Shown one piece after another: positions 19,843 through 31,075 of a DNA stretch of 64,000 bases. Origin of the DNA: Clytia hemisphaerica (lineage: Eukaryota; Cnidaria; Hydrozoa; Leptothecata; Clytiidae); contig CACVBU010000616.1 in NCBI GenBank assembly GCA_902728285.1, positions 1,611,209 through 1,675,208 of the forward strand. The letters run 5' to 3'. Within the stretch, counting starts at the first letter, position 1. Every line of letters starts with the position of its first letter. Both the position numbers and the translations under genes were made by a program. Below the pieces are notes generated by a model. It was not told where the DNA came from and made no database searches. It was given only the letters and a program-made list of their open reading frames with translations.

Positions 19843-20484
19843 ACTGTGTGATAATAGCCTGGATATCCAACCAGTGAACCTTTTTTTGATTTTGATGTTT
19901 ATGTGTTCACCGCTTGGTTTACCTAACTCGATTTGCATTCAAAATTTTGAATACAACACATGCGCACTATGTCACAACAATGATTGCGCGTAGCTAAAGA
20001 TTCGTCGACCCTGGGTTTATAGACTTCTAGGTACACCAAGCTCTGAATTTCAGATTTTACCGAGCTTGGATTCCTAGGCTATGTGATAATATGTGATAGT
20101 GTGTGACAGTGTCTGACAAGAAACTTGAGATAAAATTTTGTTTAATGGGAACGCATCTTTCATATTCGCTCGTAGAAAGAGGGAAAATTTGTGATGGCAA
20201 ACCATTGAAATTGCTTTCTATTTATATTTTTAACAAAGAGATGTGACGTAGAATTCACCAGGTGTGTCGGGGCCCCTTTTGAACTTTCTTGTCATACGTT
20301 ATCTCACAAAATTTTTGTGTTCTTGGATTGAAATTCCAAGTACACACTATCACACGTTGTCACAGTGTGATAGTGCGTGATAAAAACTCTTTTTTACGTT
20401 TCCACTATGAGATAAGAAATATTTTTGTGATAGTGTGTTCCAGACAGGCTGTCTGTCACACACTATCACATGTTATCACGCATT
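19843..20484. mobile_element. Palindromic TGTGATAGTGTGTGA element, nested with another MITE
   Basis: Terminal blocks TGTGATAATATGTGATAGTG and, on the right, the inverse of GTGATAACATGTGATAGTG followed by TGTGACAG form a long inverted repeat. A third block lies in the middle (CACACTATCACACGTTGTCA). A 227-bp hAT-like MITE interrupts the left arm. No coding potential. Confidence 0.55.
19855..20081. mobile_element. hAT-like MITE, 227 bp
   Basis: Ends TAGCCTGGATATCCAACC and GCTTGGATTCCTAGGCTA are inverted. The 8-bp duplication TGTGATAA flanks it (19847-19854, 20082-20089). It is the same family as 29825-30391. An 8-bp duplication with TAG termini fits hAT elements (known rule); it carries no transposase. 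Confidence 0.7.
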
Positions 20485-22025
20485 ATATGAAAGCCGCGGA
20501 AAGAGAAACTAGTTATTCTAGTTATTATATTATCAGGACTACAACGGAAAACAGTGTTATTGTATATATTTATGTAAATATTGTACATTTTTAGAACTGA
20601 AAGTATTATCCTGAAAAAACATTCGTTAATAATAATGATAATTCACCTACACGTTTTCCTTTTATAAGAACAAAGTATATAACAACATTATTCTTCGAGG
20701 TTAAAATATTAAGAACATTTAAGAACATTTTAGGCTTAAAACTCAAAAAGCTAAGAACATCCGAAGGCTTCAAAATTTTCGACGTTCTTATAAAAAATGT
20801 GTATAAGTTCTATTGTTCCTAAAGTATAAGATTTATTAAAGTTTAGTCATAAGATAAGCGTTATGCTTCGATAGACTTTCAATAGAGGCGCACATCTGAA
20901 ACAGAAGAACTGTAATTAATTTTTCTTAAAAATAAGTCATGCTCAGAGGAATGACTTAATCCGTTTAGTCATGACTCATGATTTTCCTCAACTCCCGTTT
21001 TGCAAACAATCACAAACTTATCTGTGTAAAAGGGAGCCTCCCTTTTTGGGGTATCGCATCACACCAAATTTTTTCTCTAGTCAAACATTCACGCCAATTT
21101 TTTTCTCCTATCACGCATCACACAAAATATTTTTGACTCTTCAAACTTCAGACTTTCGTTTTGTAGACTTGTAAAGTCTATGATAACTTTGTAAAAAAGG
21201 AAAAAAATACAATTGTTTCCCCTCACACATCCCCCCATCGCGCACAAAAAATCACACCATGACGTACGCCGCTGGCGGGGAAGGGCCTCTATAAGTGAGA
21301 GGTGTGTCTTTTCTTGACTTGTGTTTGATGAAATCAGAGGAGGACATTTTGGACATTTTTTCACGTTTTTCAAAGATGGCTCAAACTTTTTTATTGACAA
21401 TTAAGTAATGACTCTGATTTCTTAGAAATTTCTTTAACTAGACAAACACAGCAATATCCAACAATACTTTTCGCGGACCGTAACGTACGAAGTAAACAAC
21501 TGTTAATTATGAAAGATCTTTTATTTGATTGTTTACAGAAGGAAAATTCCCGTAGTACCTACTTCTAAAGAGAAATTTCTCTTTTACATTTTATAGAAAA
21601 TATTTTATGTGAAATCTATTGTTCTAAATAAGTCATGATACAGTACTTAAAACTTTCTAGTCTGACCGCACTAATATTATTTTATTATTTTCAACTGAGA
21701 TGAGTAAAAAAGTTACTAAGTTATGAGGCCTTAAGGTAGGCTAAAGGTTGCTAAGCAAGTTCCTTATTTTGTTGGCCTTTTTGTGGCCTCTTGGCAACTC
21801 GGTTGCTCATAGTTATACAGAAAAAATGTGTACTGATTGATGCTTTGCTTGAAAATGTTTTGCGAGAATTTATTTTCTATTAATCTTTTGTCGAGGATTT
21901 TAATTTTTTCTTTGAGCCACGAAACGAATTTTTTCCGGGAAAGGGTATTCGAATTTTCACTCCACATTGCATTTTCTTTTTTGAAAAATTGAACTTCTTT
22001 GGTACAACAGAAGTAACCTGAGTAA
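20485..22025. other. Gene-less stretch with a 152-bp hairpin MITE
   Basis: A small element at 20650-20801 has ends CACGTTTTC and AAAAATGTG beside TA, and internal AAGAACATTTTAGGCTTAAA of the GAGGCT family. The segment 21000-21130 has repeated TCACACCAAATTTTTTTC-like units (about three). No gene is supported. Confidence 0.45.
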
Positions 22026-22285
22026 AGGAGTGGGGACACGAGAAGTTTTTTTCACGTTGATGCAATGCAACATGTGGGACAAAATTTCTCTCATTTTTGT
22101 CCCTGGGACAATGGAGCAAAATTGATTAGGGACAAAATTAGCGTGTCTTTTGGGTATTTCCCTCACTTTTTGTCTCATGAAACAAAAATTAAAACCATGG
22201 GACATGCATTTTTTTCTTGTGTTGGTGGGATGGAGCATGTTGTATTGCACAAACGCAAAAACCAACTTCTCGTGTCCCCACTCCT
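22026..22285. mobile_element. PIF/Harbinger-like MITE, 260 bp
   Basis: Inverted ends AGGAGTGGGGACACGAGAAG (left) and its complement (right) are flanked by TAA at 22023-22025 and 22286-22288. A 3-bp TAA/TTA duplication is the rule for PIF/Harbinger. Internally, GGGACAAAATT is repeated in both orientations. Open frames across it are incidental. Confidence 0.7.
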
Positions 22286-22374
22286 TAAGTAAGCTCATAT
22301 CCTGCTCATTTGAATGAAATCGTTTTAAATGAGACGATTTTTCATCAGTTTTTCCTTGCAACTACACTCTGTTT

Positions 22375-22616
22375 CTTAGGAACAATTTTGTAAGAACAAT
22401 GAGGCTCAAAAATATGTAAGAACAATCCTCAGCCTTCATATGCTGAATTTTAAGCAAATTGAAGTTTTAAGTTTCAAATTAGTGATAAAACAAGATAAAC
22501 CCTGAAAACTGCCTTGAAATTACGAACAGGATAAAAAATATGGGGCTTAAAGTGCAGAAAAATTAGAACAGTTGAGTCTCAACAAAAGTTTACCGGTTCT
22601 TACAAAAAAAAAAGAA
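22375..22616. mobile_element. GAGGCT-family hairpin MITE (approximate ends)
   Basis: AGGAACAATTTTGTAAGAAC, then AATGAGGCTCAAAA near the left and GGTTCTTACAAAAAAAAAAG at the right. It resembles 14901-15189 and 20650-20801, but the right terminus is worn. Confidence 0.4.
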
Positions 22617-24092
22617 AGGAATATATTCAAAATCATATAACACACCCACTTCTCTCCATTTCAAACTCTCCACTCATCGCTAAACACAAAAGAGAAAAAA
22701 AGGGTAGTTATTTACTTTTACTGGTACCCTATAGAAATAATGAATTCTCCTGTGTGATTTCAAACAGAGAAGAAAAAATTCTATTCAAAAGCAGAGATTT
22801 GATGAAAGCAATGACCTTTTATAAAAATGATTGATAATAAAAGAATGCGTAGAATTGAAAAAGAAATGTTCCGTCTTTCAGTTACTTTTACTTGTGTCGC
22901 CACTGTATACTGTATTGATTTCAAGCCATATTGTTGAGATAATGAACTTTGCTGTGCCTAGCAAAAAGACGCGGTTTATTATAATACTATCAATAAAACA
23001 CTCTGCTGTTTAGTTTACAGTCTGAAAAGATCCATTACTCTCTTACTCTTAGTTTTCAAGAGTCTCAAATAATTTTCTCGTATCAAGCTCCAGCCTAGCT
23101 ACGCAGCTTCTGGCAGTTTCAAGCAAAACAAAAGATAAACTAACATATGTTGACGAATGCCTTTCACTTTTTAATAAAGTTTTAAATTTTTCACATCGAA
23201 AGCACCAGAGAAAAAAACAGAACCCCTGTTTAGCTATTTTTAGTAACACAGGGGTCGAAGTAAAAATCACCCTTTCATTTTTCCAGTCCTTGAAAGTTAA
23301 TTTCAAGAATCAATTGAGGATTTTTTCTTATTCGTGAAAAATTAACAATCATGAAAGCTCATCCATGGGGGTCCAGTACCTATGTAACACACACTACCAT
23401 ATGGTGGTGGTCCAAATTTTTATAATTTTATAGTGTAGTTACTGCCGCGGAGAAATGGAATAATTTTTTGATCCTTGAAAGATCAAATTTGGTCAAATTT
23501 GAATTTTTTTGTTCTTTAAGTTGTTTTTTTATTTACAAAATTTTCCTGTTTTCCTCCTTTTTAGTCCCGCTAAAGGTGTAAAGTGGGGCAGCACATACCC
23601 GTCAGCTCGCAACTCTAGTACCCCCGAATGCGCATGTACCGTCACTTGTTCAGGTTTTAAACGAAGTCATTGACATGTATTAAAGTTTCAGAAGTCTAGC
23701 ACAAGATGAATTTTTAAAACTATTTTTCTTTCAGAATCCGATTTGTGTACGTTTCCTTTTCGTCATTTGAGGCTGTTTGAGGCGGGGCCACTAGCAACTT
23801 TTTCAGCAAACTGTGGCCTTAATCTAAAACCGTTTGGTATGTTAGTAAAAATTAATCGGTGGTAAAAAATGATCGTAAGAAAAGAATTTCTGCGCGATAT
23901 ATGAAAGGATCAGTAAAAAGTCTCATAGATAATCAATCCTTTCTTCATCATTTTTTGCCGACTTTTTTTTACCGATAGGATATTATCATTCCATACATAA
24001 AAATGAGCGATACTTTAGGTAAAATAATGGATGAAAATCCCTCCAAAGGTCCAAAAATGCGCCAATGATATTGCTTTTTGAGAATGATTATA
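22617..24092. other. Gene-less stretch
   Basis: No recognisable coding sequence on either strand. An 85-residue minus-strand open frame at 23049-23306 has no motif and no supporting splice context. AT-rich, unannotated. Confidence 0.35.
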
Positions 24093-24219
24093 TAGTGCGT
24101 TCACTCTAACTTGGATAATCGTTAATGGGCCCTTAATGAATTTCAAGTGGAATTCTTTTCTTTCAACGAAATTGAGTGTTTGTAAAAAAGGCATTATCCA
24201 AGTTAGAGTGAACGCACTA
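24093..24219. mobile_element. 127-bp mariner-type MITE
   Basis: A near-perfect palindrome: TAGTGCGTTCACTCTAAC with the next GGATAAT at the left, and the inverse at the right. TA flanks both ends (24091-24092, 24220-24221). TA duplication fits Tc1/mariner. Confidence 0.75.
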
Positions 24220-24407
24220 TAATTCGTTGAAATCTTTTTAAAAAATGTCTCTGGTCCAAAAACTTCAGGATATAAAATATGACTTGATAAAACTCTATTG
24301 GATAAAAAAGGAAATTACAAAAATGAAAAAAAGAAACTGAAAAAACTCGAAAAAACTACAAGAAAGGTCGATATTAGAACAGAGAAAATCTTTTTTCAAG
24401 AATTAAG

Positions 24408-24744
24408 CCCGGGGGAGGCACTCATGCAAAATAGGGTACGGGGGCGTGCCGCTGGTCAGGGTCCCTTTTTCAGGCTCTGAAAATCTCTGACAGGGTCGCA
24501 AAATCGCTAAATTTCAAAAAGTGTATCTGACAGGGTCGACTTTTTGTCAATTTTGGCACTTCTTAGGTTTGACCTTGAAAAATTTTTCAGATTTGGCACC
24601 TGACAGGGTCCAAATTTCGAAATTTCGCCCAAATTTCGTCTATTAGGGTATGGATTTTGTCATAAATTAGTATCTGACAGGGTTCATTTTTCAAACTCCA
24701 GCGGAACGTTCCCGTCGGTCGACAAGGTTAGTGCCCTCCGGTGG
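24408..24744. mobile_element. G-run MITE, copy 2 (337 bp)
   Basis: Starts CCCGGGGGAGGCACTCATG and ends AGTGCCCTCCGGTGG. Flanks GAATTAAG and GAATCAAG are an 8-bp duplication with one mismatch. Subterminal GGGGGCGTGCCGCTGGTCAG pairs imperfectly with CCAGCGGAACGTTCCCGTCG. The core carries about five spaced copies of CTGACAGGGTC. Same plan as 2125-2438 and 56349-56679. Confidence 0.7.
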
Positions 24745-26047
24745 GAATCAAGGTACAAACCAGAAACTCGTATGCTTTGCAGATCTCCTTTTCCTACACG
24801 CATTTGGCTCGCTACACTCCCTAAGCTTTGATTACTGACTTAGTTATCAATCTTCCTGTTCCAAAAATTCTTTCCAACTCAACCAACCATCAAGCCAAAC
24901 AAAAAATTAGTAATAGTTTTTTATGAGAATATACGTGTATACAAAAGCAGAAATCGAAACTGATCAGCTGGTTACGTATTCAAGAGAATAATGGAAGTGT
25001 GACGTAGATAAATTATTGAACAATATTTTTGATCTTGTGCAAACAAAGCCTTTTTCTTTTTATAAAATTTTCTTCACGTTGTAAATTACTCTTTTTTGCT
25101 TTTATAAGAACAATTTCATAAAAATAATGGAATTTTTTTTTTGATGTCAAATTAAAGCAGAAGGCGGCAACATAAAAGGGATTTGGAATAAATAGAGCGT
25201 CTATTTAAAATTTTCGTAATGGGGGGGAAAGAAAAATATTTTTGTTGATTTTTTTTCCATACTGCAAGTGCGGAGAAAATCCAAATTTTTATTTACACAA
25301 CAAACAATGGACCTATTATAAAAACTCTCTACAAGCAGCTAAAGTAAAATTAAAGTGGGGTCAAAACTGCGCTATAATTTTTAAAGCAAGAGGGGAAGAA
25401 ATTCAAAAGAAATAAACAAAGCATGAAGCGGTCACATATAAATTTTCTGCTTTAATCACTTGTTTCTATGACAACGAAATAAAGCATGCTTTAATTTTCC
25501 AGTGTGACTCCCCCCCATATTTTTCTCCTCACCTTTAGTCTAGCATGCTAGACGACTTAATTCAGTAGAAAGTAGGAAGTAGAAAACTTGACAGGAGCAT
25601 CAATATAACCATATCCCGAAATAAAAATTTCCCGCTTTCAAAAAAAACTTTATAAACAACTGGATTCCCAGTCTACCTCACCTTATAAAATGGAAAATTA
25701 ACGCGATTTTGAAGCCTATTTTAAGATCAGGAAAAACTAAGAAAAAAATGTGCATGTTTTTTAAGAACCTCAAACATTTTTGAAGCCTTTATGGATTTTA
25801 AGCTTAAAGATTTGAAAAAATGTGTAACAATTTCCCTTTATTTTCATATTTTTATCATCAAAAATTCCGATATGATTTTTTTTAATTTATTAAACAAGCT
25901 TTTTTTTTGTGCGGCCCAATGTTTACTTTATAAGAACTATACTTACCGAAAAGGTATATTACCTTGGTTCAATTCAAAAATCATATCGGATAGAAGGGGT
26001 GTTTCCATTTTGAGACGATATTTTCGACATGATTTTTATAACGAATA
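24745..26047. other. Gene-less stretch
   Basis: AT-rich; no supported gene. A one-sided GAGGCT-like fragment is possible at 25050-25140 (TTTATAAGAACAATTT). Confidence 0.35.
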
Positions 26048-26208
26048 CTCTCGGGTACCTAATAAGCGTCCCCCCCGCTAATTAATTTTTCGAAAATTTT
26101 CCACCCAGGACATTTTTATTCCAACCCTTCTCCCGCTTATTAAGTTTTGAGATTTTTTTCCACCCACCCCGCTTATTCCACACCCCCCGTTTATTAGGTA
26201 CCCGAGAG
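26048..26208. mobile_element. 161-bp MITE, ends CTCTCGGGTACCTAATAA
   Basis: Perfect inverted ends CTCTCGGGTACCTAATAA and TTATTAGGTACCCGAGAG, with TA on each side (26046-26047, 26209-26210). C-rich internal blocks CCCGCTTATT recur. It is the reference copy for fragments at 12669-12927 and ~27770-27806. Confidence 0.75.
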
Positions 26209-27004
26209 TAGGTTTTACACCGCTCCGCTTTTTCAATTACATTTAAAGATCATCAACTCTCACATGAAGGATTTCAGACCTTTCGGTAATTATTCTTTAG
26301 AAGGCAAACGACGCATGGCGAACAAGATGAGCATAGTTATTTTTCTCATAAGCACTTATTCTATAAGAATCAAATCAATAACTCTTTGATTAAAAGAATG
26401 GCCCTCAACAAGAAATATGTTGCTATCCATATGAAATTTTTAGTCGCATCTTTAAGAATCTTGTTTATTATTTAAACTAGTCATAGCTTACACTAAATGC
26501 CCCCTCTACCAAAAAATGTACATACAGCTTGAAACAATTCCAAACACTCTTACAAAATACTAATCAAAATATTTTCAGCAACGCCCAAGAAGGTATAAAT
26601 AGTAGCTATTTATAGTCATCAACTGTTGAAGCGCTCACGAGGATTGCATAAAATAAATAAGCCATTGTGATCAGCTCTATCGATTTCCTATAAATATAAA
26701 AGTTTTGATACCGAGAACTTGAGTTTAAAATTTGAGGCTAAAATAGCTATTGATAAACTTTGCATGCTTATAAAAAACATGAAAAAGCTTACAATATAAT
26801 TATATGCTTAATATATGTTCAAAGGGAAATTTCAAATTTACCTCAGTTTAATTTCGTTTAAAGGGAAATTCCAAATTTACCTGTGATGTTCAAATCTACC
26901 AATCAGATTAAAGAGATCGATAAATGTAATTGTTATGTCAGCCAATCAACTATTTCTACTGTACTACCGCTATACGGGACTTAAAAGAAACGGAACATCA
27001 TTTA

Positions 27005-27237
27005 TTCAAGTATTGGAATTCCACTGAGTGATATCTACTCGGGGGTTTCGGAATTCCGCCGACACTACTCTTCGCGGTTTCGGAAAATCCGAAGCCTCTT
27101 TGTTTGAATGTATCGAATTTCCATCGTGAAAAACTTCTGGAGATACGGAAATTCCGCGGTTTTTTCTAGCAATTTGCCTTCGGAAATTCCGTGTCGTCCA
27201 CTAGGGGGTAATGGACTAAAACTGGAACGGCCCATTA
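27005..27237. mobile_element. MITE-like repeat with CGGAAATTCCG motifs, copy 2
   Basis: The right end GTCGTCCACTAGGGGGTAAT, then GGACTAAAACTGGAACGGCC is the reverse complement of the end at 5313. At least five CGGAATTCCG, CGGAAAATCCG or CGGAAATTCCG motifs are spread through the element. The left end is not identified. Confidence 0.6.
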
Positions 27238-28706
27238 CTCTCATGAATTGAACAAGCTTTTCTACCAAATTAAGCTAGGCTATAAAAATGATGCATATCG
27301 ACTTATATGGGGCCGTTTCATCAATACCCGTGGACTCATCGGTCGAAACATAACTTATGATTTTGAAATGGAGCATTTTAGTGGATATTTAAGTTTTTTA
27401 AGATCATTACGAGGAAATTTGAATGAAAAGAACACTACAAGGATTGCAAAAGCTTTAAATAATACACAGGTAATTGTGAATAGCTTTGAGAAAGGTCTAC
27501 TTATTGAATCAAATATTTGATTTGAATGTTTTGATTTTGATATGTTTTACCGTGGTTACTCTTACTAAGATAAAGAAGCCGCAGGTAAATGAGATAATTG
27601 CGCATAATTGTTTAGTGAGTGAGTTCGCTGCTCCGATAATTATTACAAATATTTCAAAACTTTTTTCGACCAATCAGGTTCAACTTGCTATATTATAGCG
27701 AGCAGAACGGTGGGATGTTCTAAACGTTTTCGCCAACAAAAATCATAAAAAAAGAAATAAATTTATACCTTAACTACCCCCCCCCGTTTATTTGGCACCT
27801 GAGAGTAACTTTTTAGAATAACGTCTGTAATTCGGCTCAAAGTGACCGTTTTTTTATGGGGGAATGGAGATGGGCACTTAGATCCAGATTTAAATTCGAC
27901 CAAAAATCAGTAAAAATAACATTTTTCTTTTTATCTGAAAAAGCTAATTAAAATTCAGAAAACGCGTGTCAAACTAAAAATCAAAAACATTCAAACAGAG
28001 CGAGAAATCATTTTCACCAACTTAACGCAACAAGGACAAAAGTTGAAAACCAACAAAACAAAACAGCGACAAACCTTAAAACCAACAACAATAACAAAAT
28101 AAAAACAAAGAACCAAAAAGTAACAACCCACAAAAAAAAACAATCTTACAATAGACAAACAATCAATATAAATCTACAAATTTAGCGGAGAGAAAACCGG
28201 TAAGTGAATTTAAAGAAAGTTGAGAAATAAATGGAAAGCGGATAGATGAAGACCAAAGTCTGGCATCAGGTGTGGCCATGAGTAAGCTTGCCCTGCTACT
28301 CTAGAGTCACCCGTCATCTAACGAAAGGTTAGAAAGTGTTGCAATCACAATCTAAAAAAGAAAAGATTTAGAAAGAAAGACGCATAATCGAAAAGTTTGA
28401 AAAGTTGGCCCAGAGCCCGGTTCGGCGTGCCGTATCCGAGTGGCCGTACGAAAGGAAAAGAAGAAGGAAATGAGGACTTCAAACAAAAAACACACAAATT
28501 TATATCAATACGCGTGAACTTCTTTAACCAAATTTTTTACTAATGTGAGTTGCTAATTCACATATCCTGCAAACAAGTGGAGCGCTACCAACCACTAGAC
28601 TTTCTAATAAGTTCAAACGAGACATTCACAATTTTCAAACTAAAAATGTTAAAATAAAACGACAAATCCGATAAATGTTTTAGATGATGATGATAATTAA
28701 ATAAAA
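27238..28706. other. Gene-less stretch with repeat X copy
   Basis: An 90-residue plus-strand open frame at 27248-27520 lacks motifs, and I do not call it. ~27770-27806 is an end of the CTCTCGGG MITE. 28262-28450 is a reverse copy of repeat X (CACTCTAGAGTCACCCGTC-like and GAGCCCGGTTCGGCGTGCC blocks). The remainder is A-rich. Confidence 0.45.
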
Positions 28707-29250
28707 CTAGAGAAGACTTTCTAAGAATAGTGTTATATTGCTAGCAAGGGGATGGAATACCTGCTGGCGTCCATATATTTTTTTCAATGTCTTTTGTAAA
28801 CGAAAGACTTTTCCGCCTTGTTTCAAAGCACGGTCCATTAAAACTCTACCCGCCAAGCTAAAATTTTCCAAAGATGAACTAACCCGTGCTATCCGGATGA
28901 TTTCAGCACCAAAACAAGAGTAAAACATGGTTGAAGGCAAATTACTAGTGCAAAAAGGAAGACGTACAATCTCAAAGGAAAAACTGTCCCTTTTATCAAA
29001 AAGTCTAACATCTAGACGACCGTTGATGTTTCTCAATTCAATGTCTAAAAAAGTAATTCGATCACCAGAACTTTCAAGATTTAATTTTAATTCTGGAGGA
29101 TAAATTGACTCAAAATTTTCCAAGAAGAGATTGTTATCGTTGATGGTAAGAAGGTCATCTATAAAACGAAATGTGTTGCTAAATCGTCTGGCTTTTTGAA
29201 GATTTTCTTTTTTCAAGCTCTTGATCCACTTCGACTCAAAATGATAAAGC
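28707..29250 (-). pseudogene. Penelope-like element RT, 5'-truncated
   Basis: The minus-strand frame starts inside LYHFESKWIKSLKKENLQKA and continues FRFIDDLLTIND, the catalytic FxxxDD of Penelope-like RTs. It ends KKIYGRQQVFHPLAS...SLL and a stop. It is closely related to the copy at 57571-59950. It has inserted head-to-head against, and cut into, a PHD-ORF1 element. No GIY-YIG domain follows the RT. Confidence 0.8.
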
Positions 29251-29277
29251 TTCAAAGCTTGCACGCCGTCAAGATGT

Positions 29278-30856
29278 ACTGAAAACGAAGACCTGGATCG
29301 CTTAACATGCAAAAAATGTAACAGATCAGTTCATTATGAGTGCACACAGTTACCCCTGTATCAATTACAAATATTCGTGACATCCTACAATGATCATTAC
29401 TTATGTTCAAACTGCGTACGAATAACGAAAAACCTAAGAAATAAAGTGGGAAAAAACACTCAACAAATGATGCAAAATGAACTTAAAAAGAAAGACGACG
29501 TCATACAAAAACTGAACAACGAGGTCAACACCAACACAAAAACCCGTGATTCCATCAAAAATGACCTCAAAACCTTTCTGGCAGGAAAACTACAAGAGAT
29601 GGAGTAAAAGACAAGAAGCATGATAAAGGAGGAAATAAAGCACACAGCAGAAATAATGACGGAAACATCAAAGAAAACATACACCGAGATTACCAAGAAG
29701 CAAAAAGAAGATATAAATCTGCCCGAAGAACAAAAACGGAAGGAAGAAAGTGAAAGGAGAGACATAGAATCTAGAAAACTGAATATGATCGTTCACGGGT
29801 TTCTCGAATATTCAGGCCCAGATATAGCCTGGGAATCCAAGCGTTAAACTTTTTTCACAGTCTAGTTTATGATATTTTTGCTGCTGGTTTAACGCTTGGC
29901 GCAGGTAACTTGCCTGCAGGGAGATTTTTCCCTGCAATGCAGGTTCGGCCTGATTGGCCAGCTTTTTGGCGTATTACTTAGCAGTACTATCGCGCGCATT
30001 TTGATAATTTCGATGCGCGCGCATAATTTATGGAAAAAGCTGACTCTGCAGAAAAAAGGAAAACAAATGAAAATGAAAAACATAGATTCATTTAGAAACA
30101 AAATGGCTGTTGACTGGAAGTCTAAATACACGTGGCTGATGTTTTGATTTTGTTTTTAGTAGTTTTGAAAGTCTTTAGAGCTTGTAAAAGAGTTTTTATG
30201 GTAAGTTGATTATGTGTGTTTGCCTGGGTTTCCAAAGTTCAGAAAGTCTGTCAACAAGGGTTCACACACAGACTGTTTATAACATTCTGTGTCAGACTAA
30301 TCTACCTGCACCAAGCTCTATAATTTTAGAACTTTGTGAGGTGAGGTATTTTTTGTTTTTTCTAAGATTATGAGCTTGGATTCCCAGGCTAGCCCAGATA
30401 AGGAAAAAGAAGAAAATGGGAAAAAATATGACATATTTCGGTTCCGAGAACTCCTAGATGACATCAATGTTCCAGAAATCAATGTTACTCACAACAGATT
30501 AGGAGACAGAAAAACTAAGAATGGCCGTCCTCTGAAAGTCACGCTGCAAAGTCAACATGACAAAGATCTTATCATTAAGAATTTACACATGCTAAAAGAA
30601 ACTTGTTTCTTATATAACGGAAGATTTCACAATCAACGAACGGAAAAAGATCAAGGAGATGCACGAACAAGCAAAGAAACTCAACAAAAACAATAACAAT
30701 AAAGGATTCAACTGGTGCGTAAGAGGAAGCCCAAGAACAAAACTACGCCTCATTAAAAAATTACAAAACCAAACAAAAATATTTTCAAATTACAAACCAA
30801 AATGCTCTACAGAAGAAATCGTCAGTGATTGGGCATTAACAGATGATGATGAATGA
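29278..30856 (+). pseudogene. PHD-finger ORF1 protein of a LINE, broken copy
   Basis: LTCKKCNRSVHYECTQLPLY...YLCSNC is the second half of a C4HC3 PHD finger; the first cysteines are lost at the Penelope junction. A coiled coil follows, with an in-frame TAA at ~29605, then the L1-ORF1-like region (LNMIVHGF, VTHNRLGDR, GFNWCVRGSPRTKLRL). A hAT-like MITE (29825-30391) splits it, and there is a frameshift near 30640. Compared with the intact relative at 38488-39582, it is dead. No RT ORF follows. Confidence 0.85.
29825..30391. mobile_element. hAT-like non-autonomous element, 567 bp
   Basis: Perfect 18-bp inverted ends TAGCCTGGGAATCCAAGC. The duplication GCCCAGATA (29816-29824, 30392-30400) is 8-9 bp. 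Removing the insertion rejoins the ORF1 frame. The smaller relative at 19855-20081 shares the ends. No transposase frame. Confidence 0.8.
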
Positions 30857-30984
30857 TTTATTTTGTAAAATAGGCAGTCGAACTCTATTCGCTTTAAAGC
30901 TAGTACAGATTTGTACACATTTTTCGACTTTAAAGAATATATACATTAACATTAACATTGTAACTCGTGTTTTTTTGACCTTAC

Positions 30985-31075
30985 ACACAGTTAAGTACAG
31001 CAGAAAAGAAAAGGTAGAAAAATCGGCCTAGAACCCGGTTTGGCGTTCCTTGCCCTAGCAGCCGCCTCAAAGCAA
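30985..31075 (-). repeat. Dispersed repeat X, partial copy
   Basis: Reverse copy with CAGTTAAGTACAGCAGAAAA, then GGCCTAGAACCCGGTTTGGC. It pairs base for base with 14603-14695 apart from a few changes. It follows directly after the ORF1 pseudogene. Confidence 0.6.

Noticed and set aside
23049-23306. 85-residue minus-strand ORF
   Set aside because: Isolated, no family, and no start or splice support.
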